NCBI GenBank assembly: GCA_017464025.1
Contig: JAFUEI010000040.1
Span: forward strand, 1-64,000
DNA from: Paludibacteraceae bacterium
GTDB taxonomy: Bacteria; Bacteroidota; Bacteroidia; Bacteroidales; Paludibacteraceae
Length of the DNA: 64,000 nucleotides
Reading direction: 5' to 3'
The notes under the pieces are model-generated. The model searched no databases. It was not told the DNA's origin and saw only the letters and a list, made by a program, of their open reading frames with translations. This document shows positions 9,574 to 18,097 of the stretch, one piece after another (positions within the stretch are counted from its first letter, which is position 1; every line of letters begins with the position of its first letter). The translations under genes and the position numbers were made by a program.

Positions 9574-11064
9574 ATGAAAAAGATTTTCTTCCTTACCGTT
9601 GCTCTGTTTGCAGCGATGAGTATGCATGCGTCCACGGCAGCGCCCGACGAAACAAACGGATGGGCGGAGATTGTATTCACGGCCCCGTCAGCGGCAGGAA
9701 GCTTGACTGATTCCACCTTCACCGCTGCAAACAGCACCTTCTCGGTCATCTGCAGGGACGCAGATGCCTCCAAGAAGGCAAGCATCGACGCCAACACCAG
9801 CATCTTCGGCACCGTAGCGGACAATCGGACCTACAGTTACCGTCTGAAGACCAACGCAAGCGCACCGTATTTAGAACTCCATATTCCGGCGGACGGCATG
9901 CTGCGCATAGCAGCACGCAGTGCCAGCAAGGAAGAGAAAAAACGTATCGTCCTTATCGAACAGAACGGCTATACCTTGTTGAGCCAAATCGTAAATGAAG
10001 ACGCCGGCATCGGGTTCAACGACTCGCTGATATGCTACCCCTACTATCCGGTGCGCGTTCAGGCAGGTGACGTGAAAATCTCTGTTCCCGAAGGTGCCAT
10101 GAACTTCTACAGTTTCGCCTTCAAAGAGGAGGCCGACCCGGATGCTGCGGCCCGCTATTATCTTGCCGGCTCTATGACCGACTGGCAAAACGGCATGGCT
10201 CAGATGCAGAAGCAGGGAGCGACTTACAGCACTACGATGGCCCTGGATGCCAACACCCTGTACCAGTTCAAAGTGGTGCGAGTGCTCGGCGCAGACACGG
10301 CATGGTATGGCATCAACGTGCCAGAAGGTGCCTCATGGGAGCCGATGAGCGCGGACAACTGCACCGGCTGGCAGCTGACAGGGAAGATGAATACAGGTTT
10401 GCAAACCACCAAAAGAGGCGACTACACCTTCCTGTATAAGGTCGGTGAGCAGAAGGAGATGACGGTGGTCTATCCTTCCGAGTGGGACGAGATTGTGTTT
10501 ACCGCAGCGACCGAAGCCGGCACGGGTGCATTTGCGGATTCCGTGTTCCTCGTCAAATACAGCGATTTCCGGATGACCGTTTCCGACGCGAAGAATGCCG
10601 TAAAGACACAGACATCAGGCAGCCTCAAATACGGCGATGCTTCCGCCTTCTCGGCGTATTCCTGTTCACTGAACACAAGCAGCCGGTCAACGCGTCTGAT
10701 ATTCAACATTCCAGCGGACGGACAGATGCGTATTGCGGCCTACAAATCAGACGTGCGCAATTATATCGTGGAGCAAAACGGGGACACCCTTCTGGACCAG
10801 ACGGTAAGCAAAGACGACAAGAGTGCGGAGGGCTACTATCCGTATGTATATGTGTACGTACGCAAAGGAACCGTCATGGTGTATGCCCAGAATCCAGTGA
10901 ACTTCTACAGCTTCGCCTTCAAGGAGACCGCTATCCCGGAGACGCCCACGGGAACAACCGGCAGCGAAACGGCCGTCAAGCCTGCAAAGGTCATCCGCAA
11001 CGGCCGGATATACATCCTCCACGGGGACAAGACCTATACCGTCACGGGACAGGAAGCGAGGTAG
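9574..11064 (+). CDS. Secreted protein with duplicated domain and CBM-like centre
   Basis: Function not recognised. The 496-residue protein has a Sec signal (about 1-20, ending MHASTAA). The domain starting WAEIVFTAP (about 29-190) recurs as WDEIVFTAAT (about 305-450). Each copy has an IPADGxxRIAA core, an EQNG turn and ends with NFYSFAFKE. Between them, YYLAGSMTDWQNGMAQMQ (about 195-300) resembles carbohydrate-binding modules of starch-utilisation proteins. The protein ends with VIRNGRIYILHGDKTY, a tail type shared with two other proteins here. Binding of a glycan at the surface is inference. It faces the same way as htrA. Confidence 0.75.
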   Translation: MKKIFFLTVALFAAMSMHASTAAPDETNGWAEIVFTAPSAAGSLTDSTFTAANSTFSVICRDADASKKASIDANTSIFGTVADNRTYSYRLKTNASAPYLELHIPADGMLRIAARSASKEEKKRIVLIEQNGYTLLSQIVNEDAGIGFNDSLICYPYYPVRVQAGDVKISVPEGAMNFYSFAFKEEADPDAAARYYLAGSMTDWQNGMAQMQKQGATYSTTMALDANTLYQFKVVRVLGADTAWYGINVPEGASWEPMSADNCTGWQLTGKMNTGLQTTKRGDYTFLYKVGEQKEMTVVYPSEWDEIVFTAATEAGTGAFADSVFLVKYSDFRMTVSDAKNAVKTQTSGSLKYGDASAFSAYSCSLNTSSRSTRLIFNIPADGQMRIAAYKSDVRNYIVEQNGDTLLDQTVSKDDKSAEGYYPYVYVYVRKGTVMVYAQNPVNFYSFAFKETAIPETPTGTTGSETAVKPAKVIRNGRIYILHGDKTYTVTGQEAR

Positions 11065-11130
11065 CCGCGCCCTGCGAGAGCGATGTGCAGGAAGCGTACA
11101 ATCCGCAGGAAGGACAGACGGTTCACTTTC

Positions 11131-11161
11131 TTGCATATCTGAAGAAAGAACTGTAACTTTG
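11131..11161 (+). promoter_or_regulatory. Promoter of a structured leader
   Basis: TTG (11131-11133), 20 bases, TAACTTTG (11154-11161). It is overlapped by a perfect inverted repeat CTTTGCAAC/GTTGCAAAG (11157-11165, 11171-11179) that could be an operator. No ORF follows for more than 300 bases. Confidence 0.75.
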
Positions 11162-11167
11162 CAACCG

Positions 11168-11454
11168 AAAGTTGCAAAGACCATATAAATAACAACCCCT
11201 CGTCGCATGCCGACGTAAAACAGCCAAGCGCAAGCGTGCGCTGACGAAAAAAAATAAAGCATTACTATTATTTCGCGTTCAAGAAAAAAGCCTGAGAAAC
11301 TGATTTCTTAATCGGAATAAAGCGTTCACTATGTCTGTGAACCGAACAATATGCTATAGTAATCCGCATATAGGTGTGGATTTTCTAAGCATATTGACGG
11401 GTTTACTCTCAGGCTTCCCGTGAACGTGAATAGAGGTTCACACCTTTTATTATT
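11168..11454 (+). ncRNA. Structured RNA or leader of unknown family
   Basis: No reading frame fits this stretch. The base pairing visible is: hairpins CGTCG/CGACG (11201-11215) and AGCGCA/TGCGCT (11227-11242); a 10-bp closing helix (11288-11297 with 11407-11416); inside it a hairpin GTTCAC/GTGAAC (11324-11342) and an 8-bp helix CAATATGC/GCATATTG (11347-11354 with 11389-11396) that contains AATCC/GGATT. It ends in a GTGAAC/GTTCAC hairpin followed by a T-rich run. I could not match it to a known family. It could be a free small RNA or the leader of the next gene. Confidence 0.6.
11420..11454 (+). terminator. Terminator-like hairpin in the leader
   Basis: A stem GTGAAC/GTTCAC (11420-11425 with 11436-11441) is followed by a run rich in T (11445-11454). 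Both arms can instead pair, with 7 bp each, to elements at 11323-11329 and 11337-11343, so its formation could be conditional. Confidence 0.5.
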
Positions 11455-11460
11455 CCCAAA

Positions 11461-11495
11461 CGATTGATAGTAAACATAAAAAAAACTATCAATCG
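11461..11495 (+). promoter_or_regulatory. Perfect hairpin abutting the acyltransferase start codon
   Basis: CGATTGATAGT (11461-11471) and ACTATCAATCG (11485-11495) are perfect 11-bp complements with a 13-base A-rich loop. The ATG begins at 11496. In RNA this would place the ribosome-binding region in or beside a stable stem; in DNA it would be a palindromic operator. Confidence 0.6.
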
Positions 11496-12566
11496 ATGAA
11501 TCAAGACAAATTATATCTACCGGGATTAAATGGTATCCGTGCTGTAGCGGCAATATCGGTATTATTCGGCCACATGTGGGATCCGTTCGGAGACTGGGGT
11601 GTGACTCCTCATTGGCATATTCCCTGGCCATCCGGCCCTGTAACAACTTTTTTTGTTATTAGCGGTTTCCTTATTACCTTTCTGCTGATGAATGAAATAG
11701 GAAAAACAGACGATGTCAGTATTCCCAAATTCTACATGCGCCGTATTTTGCGTATCTGGCCGCTCTACTACGCCTATTTGGCTATGGCTCTATTCGCAAC
11801 CTGGCTCTTTCATGGCGAAATCAACAATGCGGCATGGTTCTATATATTCTTTGCCGGCAATATCTCCCAGGCATTGGGCTCCGGCATCATCCCTCTTTAC
11901 CATTTTTGGAGTTTGGACGTAGAAGAACAATATTACCTTTGGTATCCGTGGATTGTCAAATACAGCAAAAAACATGTGCTGACATTTGTATCCGTTCTTT
12001 TTGTTTGCTGGTTTGGAGCCAAATCAGCGATATACATATTTCTTGGTAAAGGAATGCTGTACAGTATATTAGGAATGGTACGATTCGATTGTATGATGCT
12101 GGGCGCAATGGGAGCCATCATGTATTATCGCAAGACGGAATGGTTCTGCAAGTTATGCTCCAACCGCATTGTGGCTCTTATTGCGTGGGTACTATTTTTC
12201 ACATCTGGCTTATATGCCGATCACCTCCCGTCTCCGGTCCGCAATGAATTTATCGCGTTGATTTCATTATTTGTCATCATGGCAGGATTGCTGCGCAAAC
12301 CTATCTTGGAAAATCGCGTCATGAATTATCTGGGACAAATATCTTATGGCATTTATGTTATCCACCCGTTGCTGTTATACGTCTTAACCCGTCTCGTCAA
12401 ACCGGCTGATTTCATGCCGGACGCTATCGCTTCCATTGTCATATTTTTGTCAATAACAGTTTTAACAATCGGACTTGCCTCCCTCTCGTACAAATTCTTT
12501 GAGATGCCCTTCCTACGGCTGAAAAACAAATTCAGTGTCGTACAAAGCACGAATTCTACCGAATGA
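11496..12566 (+). CDS. Membrane acyltransferase, OafA/acyltransferase-3 family
   Basis: A multi-pass membrane enzyme that O-acylates surface sugars or lipids. The 356-residue protein begins LPGLNGIRAVAAISVLFGH with the catalytic-type His near the first helix, has RRILRIWPLYY in the next loop, DVEEQYYLWYPW further on, and about ten hydrophobic helices. This is the acyltransferase-3 family pattern. The acceptor is unknown. The gene is visibly more AT-rich than its neighbours (TTT, ATT and AAA codons are frequent), which suggests later acquisition. It is preceded by an unusual structured leader. Confidence 0.9.
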   Translation: MNQDKLYLPGLNGIRAVAAISVLFGHMWDPFGDWGVTPHWHIPWPSGPVTTFFVISGFLITFLLMNEIGKTDDVSIPKFYMRRILRIWPLYYAYLAMALFATWLFHGEINNAAWFYIFFAGNISQALGSGIIPLYHFWSLDVEEQYYLWYPWIVKYSKKHVLTFVSVLFVCWFGAKSAIYIFLGKGMLYSILGMVRFDCMMLGAMGAIMYYRKTEWFCKLCSNRIVALIAWVLFFTSGLYADHLPSPVRNEFIALISLFVIMAGLLRKPILENRVMNYLGQISYGIYVIHPLLLYVLTRLVKPADFMPDAIASIVIFLSITVLTIGLASLSYKFFEMPFLRLKNKFSVVQSTNSTE

Positions 12567-12884
12567 ATTCTCTTGCCTGCTCATAAAACAATTTGTTTAT
12601 TGGCATCCGTTTTTCTTCATACGGATTCTTAACGGCCTTGCAAATATCATACAGGCCGCTGAGAAACCGGGAGTGCAAATGACAGAGATGGGTACAGCCT
12701 TGTCTCTACAAAAAAGCCTCATGGCATACTTTTTGTAAATAAAATTTTGTCAATTCAAAGAATTGTTGTACCTTTGCGCGCTAATTTTGGAGCAGTGTGT
12801 ACTGCTGTGAGCCACAGACGCTGCAAGCAAGGCACACACCTCCAAATTCCGGCTTACCAAAACAACCGTTCAAGGAGGAATCCT
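12567..12884. other. Gap between the acyltransferase and rpoD
   Basis: No ORF is supported. Two small hairpins follow the acyltransferase, ATCCGT/ACGGAT (12605-12626) and CGGCCT/AGGCCG (12633-12658), neither with a good T-run. The last 100 bases are the rpoD leader behind the promoter at 12747-12776. Confidence 0.6.
12747..12776 (+). promoter_or_regulatory. Promoter of rpoD
   Basis: TTG (12747-12749), a 19-base spacer and TACCTTTG (12769-12776). The leader is about 100 bases and ends in AAGGAGGA (12872-12879), a strong Shine-Dalgarno site, which is unusual for this phylum and fixes the ATG at 12885. Confidence 0.8.
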
Positions 12885-13745
12885 ATGAGACAACTTAAAA
12901 TTACCAAATCAATCACCAACCGCGAAAGCGCTTCGCTGGACAAGTATCTGCAAGAGATCGGCCGCGAAGAGCTCATCACGGTCGAGGAGGAAGTTGAACT
13001 CGCAGGGCGTATCCGCAATGGAGACAGAGCCGCACTCGAAAAACTGACACGCGCCAACCTGCGCTTCGTGGTTTCCGTGGCAAAACAGTATCAGAACCAG
13101 GGCCTGAGCCTTCCCGACCTCATCAATGAAGGCAATCTGGGCCTCATCAAGGCCGCTGAGAAATTCGACGAGACGCGTGGCTTCAAGTTCATCAGTTATG
13201 CCGTGTGGTGGATTCGCCAAAGCATCCTTCAGGCACTGGCCGAGCAGTCGCGTATCGTGCGCCTGCCGCTGAATCAGGTGGGTTCTCTCAACAAAATCAA
13301 CAAAGCGTTCTCGCGCTTCGAACAGGCCAACGAACGCAAGCCTTCGGCAGAAGAACTGGCTGAGGAACTCGACATTCCGGTGGACAAGATAGCCGACACG
13401 CTCAAGATGTCCGGCCGTCACGTCAGCGTTGACGCTCCCTTTGTGGAGGGCGAAGACAACAGTCTGATTGACGTGATGGTGAACGAAGACTCGCCCAATG
13501 CCGACCGCGGACTCATCAACGAGTCGCTCTCGAAGGAAATCGACCGTGCCCTCTCCACGCTTACCGACCGCGAGGCCGAGATTATCCGCAAGTTCTTCGG
13601 CATAGGTATGCCGGAGATGACGCTGGAAGAGATTGGCGAGGAGTTCGGCCTGACGCGCGAGCGCGTGCGCCAGATTAAGGAAAAGGCTATTCGCCGCCTG
13701 CGCAACAACTCCCGGAGCAAACTGCTGAAGCCCTATTTGGGCTGA
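12885..13745 (+). CDS. rpoD: Primary RNA polymerase sigma factor
   Basis: Directs RNA polymerase to housekeeping promoters. The 286-residue protein has region 1.2 ([14 protein letters not shown]), region 2 ([44 protein letters not shown]), region 3 and region 4 with the helix-turn-helix [20 protein letters not shown]. It lacks region 1.1 and the long non-conserved insert. That short form is normal for Bacteroidetes primary sigma factors and fits the atypical -33/-7 promoters seen here. The longer frame starting at 12747 is ruled out because it begins inside the promoter. Confidence 0.95.
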   Translation: MRQLKITKSITNRESASLDKYLQEIGREELITVEEEVELAGRIRNGDRAALEKLTRANLRFVVSVAKQYQNQGLSLPDLINEGNLGLIKAAEKFDETRGFKFISYAVWWIRQSILQALAEQSRIVRLPLNQVGSLNKINKAFSRFEQANERKPSAEELAEELDIPVDKIADTLKMSGRHVSVDAPFVEGEDNSLIDVMVNEDSPNADRGLINESLSKEIDRALSTLTDREAEIIRKFFGIGMPEMTLEEIGEEFGLTRERVRQIKEKAIRRLRNNSRSKLLKPYLG

Positions 13746-13810
13746 GACCAGCCGCTCCGAAGAAGAGACCGTATTTCTCTTTTTTTCATAATACGATTTG
13801 TTTGCTGAGG

Positions 13811-13844
13811 CCTGTCCGCTACCCGCGGACGGGTCTCTTTTTTG
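13811..13844 (+). terminator. rpoD terminator
   Basis: CCTGTCCGC/GCGGACGGG (13811-13819 with 13825-13833, one wobble pair), loop TACCC, followed by TCTCTTTTTTG. Confidence 0.85.
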
Positions 13845-13873
13845 TCCAAAAGTGTACCCAAACGAAAAAAGAT

Positions 13874-13904
13874 TTGCACGCGTGAAAAAAAAACACTAAT
13901 TTTG
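13874..13904 (+). promoter_or_regulatory. Promoter of the outer-membrane barrel gene
   Basis: TTG (13874-13876), 20 bases, TAATTTTG (13897-13904), 25 bases before the start codon. Confidence 0.75.
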
Positions 13905-13929
13905 CGCGTCTCAATTGTGAACAGGTATC

Positions 13930-14790
13930 ATGAGTCGTAAAAGAATCATCATCATAGCTGTAGCGGCCCTCCTGCTGCTGCCTGCCCCCCGTGTATTTGC
14001 CGAAGCCGACCCCTATAAGAAGCCGGACATCGTGTGGACCAAGCGCATGAACACCTACACCGGCCTGTACTCCAAGAGACAGAACGGCGTGGCCAATGCC
14101 ATCTCCCTTACGCTTGATGCAGCCTATTACTATGGTGATGTGGAGAACCGCGGTCTGGCCGTAGCAGGCGGTCCCCTCTTTGCCGAGAACATCAGCGGCA
14201 TGGGCAAAATCAACTACACCCAGCCGGTGGCCTCCATTCTGAACATACGCTACTCGGTGGGCGGCGGCATCTTGCGCGGTAACAACCAGAAGTATGCCGA
14301 CAAACTGTGGAACACGGAGACGCCTCTCAGCTACCGCAAGTTTGACTCATGGATTTTGAATGCATCCGTCGGCGTAGAGGTATATCCGATTATCAATGCA
14401 GGCTTCTACATCTATGCCGGCCTAATGTTCAACTACAGCAATGTGACGATGAACTATGGCAAGAACGGTCCTGACGGCGAGTGGCTGTACAGCTGGAAGA
14501 ATAACTCCATCCTCCCCATGATACCCGTGGAAATAGGTTATCAGTTCAACCTGGGTAAAAGCTGGCTGCTGAATGCCCATATCGGCATTGCACAGGGCAT
14601 TGGCGACACCGAGCTCTTGAATCTTGACGGTTATCCGCACGACTTCAGTGCCCGCGGTACGAAGGCAGGCGGCGGACTCGGGGCCGGCGGCACCTCCACC
14701 AAGCAATGGTTTGACGGCTGGTTCAATGTCGGCATCACCATCTCCTACAGCTGGCACAACTGCGAAATCTGCCGTCTGCGCCAGTGGTAA
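13930..14790 (+). CDS. Outer-membrane beta-barrel protein, PorG-like
   Basis: The 286-residue precursor has a signal peptide ending RVFAEA (about 25). Then come alternating strands with aromatic girdles (LTLDAAYYYGDVENRG, LNIRYSVGGGILRGN, AGFYIYAGLMFNYSN, IPVEIGYQFNL). A glycine-rich loop and the strand WFNVGITISYSWHNCEICRL close it. The early YYYGD and later RYSVGGGILRG blocks resemble the barrel family that includes PorG of the type IX secretion machinery, but similarity is loose. Two cysteines lie in CEIC near the C-terminus. A generic small porin-like barrel is the alternative. Confidence 0.65.
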   Translation: MSRKRIIIIAVAALLLLPAPRVFAEADPYKKPDIVWTKRMNTYTGLYSKRQNGVANAISLTLDAAYYYGDVENRGLAVAGGPLFAENISGMGKINYTQPVASILNIRYSVGGGILRGNNQKYADKLWNTETPLSYRKFDSWILNASVGVEVYPIINAGFYIYAGLMFNYSNVTMNYGKNGPDGEWLYSWKNNSILPMIPVEIGYQFNLGKSWLLNAHIGIAQGIGDTELLNLDGYPHDFSARGTKAGGGLGAGGTSTKQWFDGWFNVGITISYSWHNCEICRLRQW

Positions 14791-14830
14791 CCGCGCAAGG
14801 CATGAAGCCCGCGCGCATTCAACATCTCTG

Positions 14831-14862
14831 CAATTCAACAGTTCAACAATTTAACAGTTCAA
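14831..14862. repeat. TTCAACA simple repeat
   Basis: Four imperfect units of (A)GTTCAACAAT/TTCAACAG type lie between the barrel gene and the HD hydrolase gene. No stem is apparent. Confidence 0.6.
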
Positions 14863-14886
14863 GGCCTAATAGTCCTGTGGTTCACC

Positions 14887-16116
14887 TTGCCTGCGAAGCG
14901 TAAGATAATCAACGATCCTGTTTTTGGGTTCATCACCGTTCCCAATGAGTTCTTGTTGGAACTGTTGCAGCACCCCTACGTGCAGCGTCTCAACCGCATC
15001 CGGCAGTTGGGACTTTCTTTCTATGTATATCCGGGCGCTATGCACAGCCGCTTCCTGCATTCGCTGGGTGCGATGCACCTGATGCAGGAGGCTATCGGTG
15101 TGCTCCGCCAGAAGAATATCGACATCTCCCACAGCGAGGGCAACTCGGCCCAGGCCGCCATCCTGCTGCATGACATCGGGCACGGCCCGTTCTCGCATGT
15201 ATTGGAGAACACGCTCGTCAGTGGCATCTCCCACGAAGAGATATCGTTGCTGATGATGGAACACATCAACCGCGACATGCAGGGCCGCCTGAACGAGGCT
15301 ATCAGCATCTTCCGCGACGAGTATCCCCGCCACTTCCTCCACCAGATGATCAGTTCGCAGCTCGATGTGGACCGGTTGGACTATCTCTGCCGCGACTCCT
15401 TCTTCTGCGGCGTGAGTGAGGGCACGGTGGCTTCGGCACGCATCCTGAAGATGCTCAATGTGGCGGACGACCGGTTGGTGGTGGACGAGAAGGGAATCTA
15501 CTCGGTGGAGAAATTCCTCGTGGCACGCCGGCTGATGTACTGGCAGGTATATCTGCACAAGACGTCGGTGGCCGCCGAGCAACTGCTTATCAAGATTCTG
15601 TCGCGTGCCAAGCAGTTGGCCCGCGAAGGGAAACCGCTCTTTGCCAGCCCTGCCCTGCACTATTTCCTTTATGGCAACATCACGGGAGCCGACTTTGCTA
15701 CCGATGGCGAGGCGTTGCGGATGTACGCACGGTTGGACGACTCGGACATCTTGTCGGCTATCAAAGAGTGGGCTATCGGCACCGACCCAGTGCTGCGGTT
15801 GCTCTGCACGGCCTTTACCAACCGCAAACTCTTCAAGGTGCAGCTCCTCAATGCTCCCATGACACCCGACCGCATTGAAGAGCAGACCGCGTTCTACCGG
15901 CAACAGCTCTCACTGACGGACGAAGAGGCGCGCTACTTCTTCTCGGAGCATTCATCGGTGACCAACACCTATTCGCAGAAAGACGACTCTATTGGTATCC
16001 TTTACAAAGACGGCAGCGTAAAAGACATTGCCGAGGCATCCGACATGCTCAACCTGCAGGTGCTCACCAAACGCGTGGAGAAGCACTACCTTTTCTATTA
16101 CCGCCTGAACGCCTGA
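14887..16116 (+). CDS. HD-domain phosphohydrolase
   Basis: A 409-residue HD-superfamily metal-dependent phosphohydrolase, related to dGTPase-like proteins of the YwfO type; the substrate is unknown. Early residues read PVFGFITVP and HPYVQRLNRIRQLG; the metal ligands are H in HSRFLHSLG, HD in ILLHDIGHGPFSH, and D in SQLDVDRLDYL. The start appears to be TTG at 14887, because no ATG/GTG fits the family N-terminus KRKIINDPVFGF. It opens the lpxD-lpxC-lpxA operon, an arrangement common in Bacteroidales. Confidence 0.88.
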   Translation: MPAKRKIINDPVFGFITVPNEFLLELLQHPYVQRLNRIRQLGLSFYVYPGAMHSRFLHSLGAMHLMQEAIGVLRQKNIDISHSEGNSAQAAILLHDIGHGPFSHVLENTLVSGISHEEISLLMMEHINRDMQGRLNEAISIFRDEYPRHFLHQMISSQLDVDRLDYLCRDSFFCGVSEGTVASARILKMLNVADDRLVVDEKGIYSVEKFLVARRLMYWQVYLHKTSVAAEQLLIKILSRAKQLAREGKPLFASPALHYFLYGNITGADFATDGEALRMYARLDDSDILSAIKEWAIGTDPVLRLLCTAFTNRKLFKVQLLNAPMTPDRIEEQTAFYRQQLSLTDEEARYFFSEHSSVTNTYSQKDDSIGILYKDGSVKDIAEASDMLNLQVLTKRVEKHYLFYYRLNA

Positions 16117-16137
16117 CCCATTCTTTCAACGATTTCC

Positions 16138-17166
16138 ATGACCTTCACTGCACAACAGATAGCACAGTTTCTCGGCGGCGAGCTCCGCGGCAGCAACGAT
16201 GCCGTAGTGAGCGACGTTGCCCGCATCGAAGAAGCCCGTCCCGGCACGCTCTGCTTCCTCGGCGACCAGCGCTTCATCCCCTTCCTGAGCAACACGCAGG
16301 CCTCGGTCGTGCTCATCTCGCGTACACTCGGTTTCAGCGGCACCACACCTGCCACACTCATCATCGTGGACAATGCCCGTGCCGCCATGGCCAGTCTGCT
16401 CACCTTAGTGGAGCAGACGCTCAATCCGCGCAAGCAGGGCATCGAGCAGCCTTGCTTCATCGCCTCAGGCAACATCGTGGAAGACGATGTATATGTCGGG
16501 GCTTTTGCCTACATAGGCCGCAATGTGAAGATTGGCCGCGGGGTGCAGATTTATCCGCAGTGCTATGTAGGCGACAACTGCACCATCGGTGACAACACCG
16601 TATTATATGCCGGCGCGCGCGTTTATCACCACTGCGTCATCGGGCGTGACTGCATCATCCATAGTGGTTGCGTCATCGGAGCCGACGGTTTCGGCTTTGA
16701 GACCGATGCCGAAGGCGTGAACCGCAAGGTGCCCCAGACGGGCAATGTGGTGATTGAGGACGATGTGGAGATAGGGGCCAACACCTGCATCGACCGCGCC
16801 ATGATGGGCAGCACCATCGTCCGCCGCAACGCCAAATTGGACAATCTGGTGCAGGTGGCACACAACGACGAAGTGGGCGGAAGCACCTTCCTCTGCGCGC
16901 AGGTGGGTATCGCCGGCTCCACCCGCATCGGCAGCCACTGCATCCTTACCGGACAGGTGGGAGTGGCCGGTCATATCGAAGTGGCCGACCGCACCATCGT
17001 AGGGGCCCAGGCCGGCGTGGCCGGAACAATACGCGAGCCGGGAGGGATGTATCAGGGCTCGCCCGCCATACCGGTGGGCAACTTCCGCCGCTCCAGCGTT
17101 GCCTTCAAGCAACTGCCTGAACTGCAGAAACTGGTTTACCGGCTGGAGAAAGAGGGGAGAAGATAG
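16138..17166 (+). CDS. lpxD: UDP-3-O-acylglucosamine N-acyltransferase
   Basis: Adds the second hydroxyacyl chain in lipid A synthesis. The 342-residue protein has an N-terminal uridine-binding domain (FTAQQIAQFLGG), then a left-handed parallel beta-helix of hexapeptide repeats (about 100-310) with VYHHCVIGRDC and the catalytic-type His in LVQVAHNDEVG, and a C-terminal helix. It sits 21 bases after the HD gene and 16 before lpxC. Confidence 0.96.
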   Translation: MTFTAQQIAQFLGGELRGSNDAVVSDVARIEEARPGTLCFLGDQRFIPFLSNTQASVVLISRTLGFSGTTPATLIIVDNARAAMASLLTLVEQTLNPRKQGIEQPCFIASGNIVEDDVYVGAFAYIGRNVKIGRGVQIYPQCYVGDNCTIGDNTVLYAGARVYHHCVIGRDCIIHSGCVIGADGFGFETDAEGVNRKVPQTGNVVIEDDVEIGANTCIDRAMMGSTIVRRNAKLDNLVQVAHNDEVGGSTFLCAQVGIAGSTRIGSHCILTGQVGVAGHIEVADRTIVGAQAGVAGTIREPGGMYQGSPAIPVGNFRRSSVAFKQLPELQKLVYRLEKEGRR

Positions 17167-17182
17167 AAATACTTTTATTCCT

Positions 17183-18097
17183 ATGCAACAACACACACTA
17201 CATACGTCTTTCTGTTTGGCAGGCAAAGGTCTGCATACTGGGCTGTTTATCCACGCCTGTTTTCTGCCGGCACCTGTCGGCACAGGTGTGCGCATCTGCC
17301 GTACCGATCTGCCCGGACAACCCTGCTATGAGGCTCTGGCCGACTACGTCAGCACCACCGAGCGCGGCACCGTGCTGGAGAATGGCGCATGGCGCGTCTC
17401 CACCGTGGAGCACGCTCTCTCAGCCCTGTATGCCTTGGGGGTGAGCAACTGTCTCATCGAGCTGGATGCTCCCGAGATGCCCATCCTCGATGGTTCGGCC
17501 CGTCCTTTTGCCGAGGCCGTTCTGCATGCCGGTATCGACGAACAGCCGGCACCGCGCAAACGCTTTGCGGTGAAACAGACCGTCACGTTCGACAATGGCC
17601 ATGGCAGCAGCATCACACTCACGCCTGCCGACTCCTTCTCGCTGGAGGTCGGCATCGGTTTCCCGTCCCCCGTACTCGGAAGCCAGTCGGCCGGACTCGA
17701 CAGCCTGGAAGACTATGCCGGTGCCATCGCACCCGCCCGCACCTTCGTGTTCCTTCGCGAGGTGCAACCCCTCCTGCAGATGGGCCTTATCAAGGGCGGC
17801 GACTTGCAGAACGCCGTTGTCATATACGACCAGCCGCTGGAGCAGACCGAACTGGACCGCATGGCCGACACCATGCACCAGCCCCGTCTTGATGCCGCCC
17901 GCCTGGGCTATCTGACACCCCTCTTGTTCGACAACGAGCCTGCCCGCCACAAACTGCTTGACCTCATAGGCGACCTCTCGCTGCTCGGGGCCGCCATTCA
18001 GGGCAAGGTGACGGCTGTCCGACCCGGCCACAGCATCAACACGGCCTTCTGCCGGCAGCTCCGCCAACTGATGACGGCATCAACAGAAACAAACTGA
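17183..18097 (+). CDS. lpxC: UDP-3-O-acyl-GlcNAc deacetylase, not fused to FabZ
   Basis: The committed, zinc-dependent step of lipid A synthesis. The 304-residue protein keeps the active-site features: STVEHALSAL near 72-81 (zinc His and general base Glu), HKLLDLIGDL near 256-265 (zinc His and Asp), and the late PGHSINTAF histidine. ATG at 17183 gives the usual N-terminus; the frame is open 28 codons upstream inside lpxD. In Bacteroides-type genomes LpxC normally carries a C-terminal FabZ dehydratase domain (about 460 residues in total). Here the protein ends after LpxC and only 38 bases precede lpxA. Confidence 0.95.
   Translation: MQQHTLHTSFCLAGKGLHTGLFIHACFLPAPVGTGVRICRTDLPGQPCYEALADYVSTTERGTVLENGAWRVSTVEHALSALYALGVSNCLIELDAPEMPILDGSARPFAEAVLHAGIDEQPAPRKRFAVKQTVTFDNGHGSSITLTPADSFSLEVGIGFPSPVLGSQSAGLDSLEDYAGAIAPARTFVFLREVQPLLQMGLIKGGDLQNAVVIYDQPLEQTELDRMADTMHQPRLDAARLGYLTPLLFDNEPARHKLLDLIGDLSLLGAAIQGKVTAVRPGHSINTAFCRQLRQLMTASTETN

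Noticed and set aside
12747..12884. Extended N-terminus of the sigma factor
   Set aside because: It starts within the -33 element; a strong Shine-Dalgarno site fixes the start at 12885.
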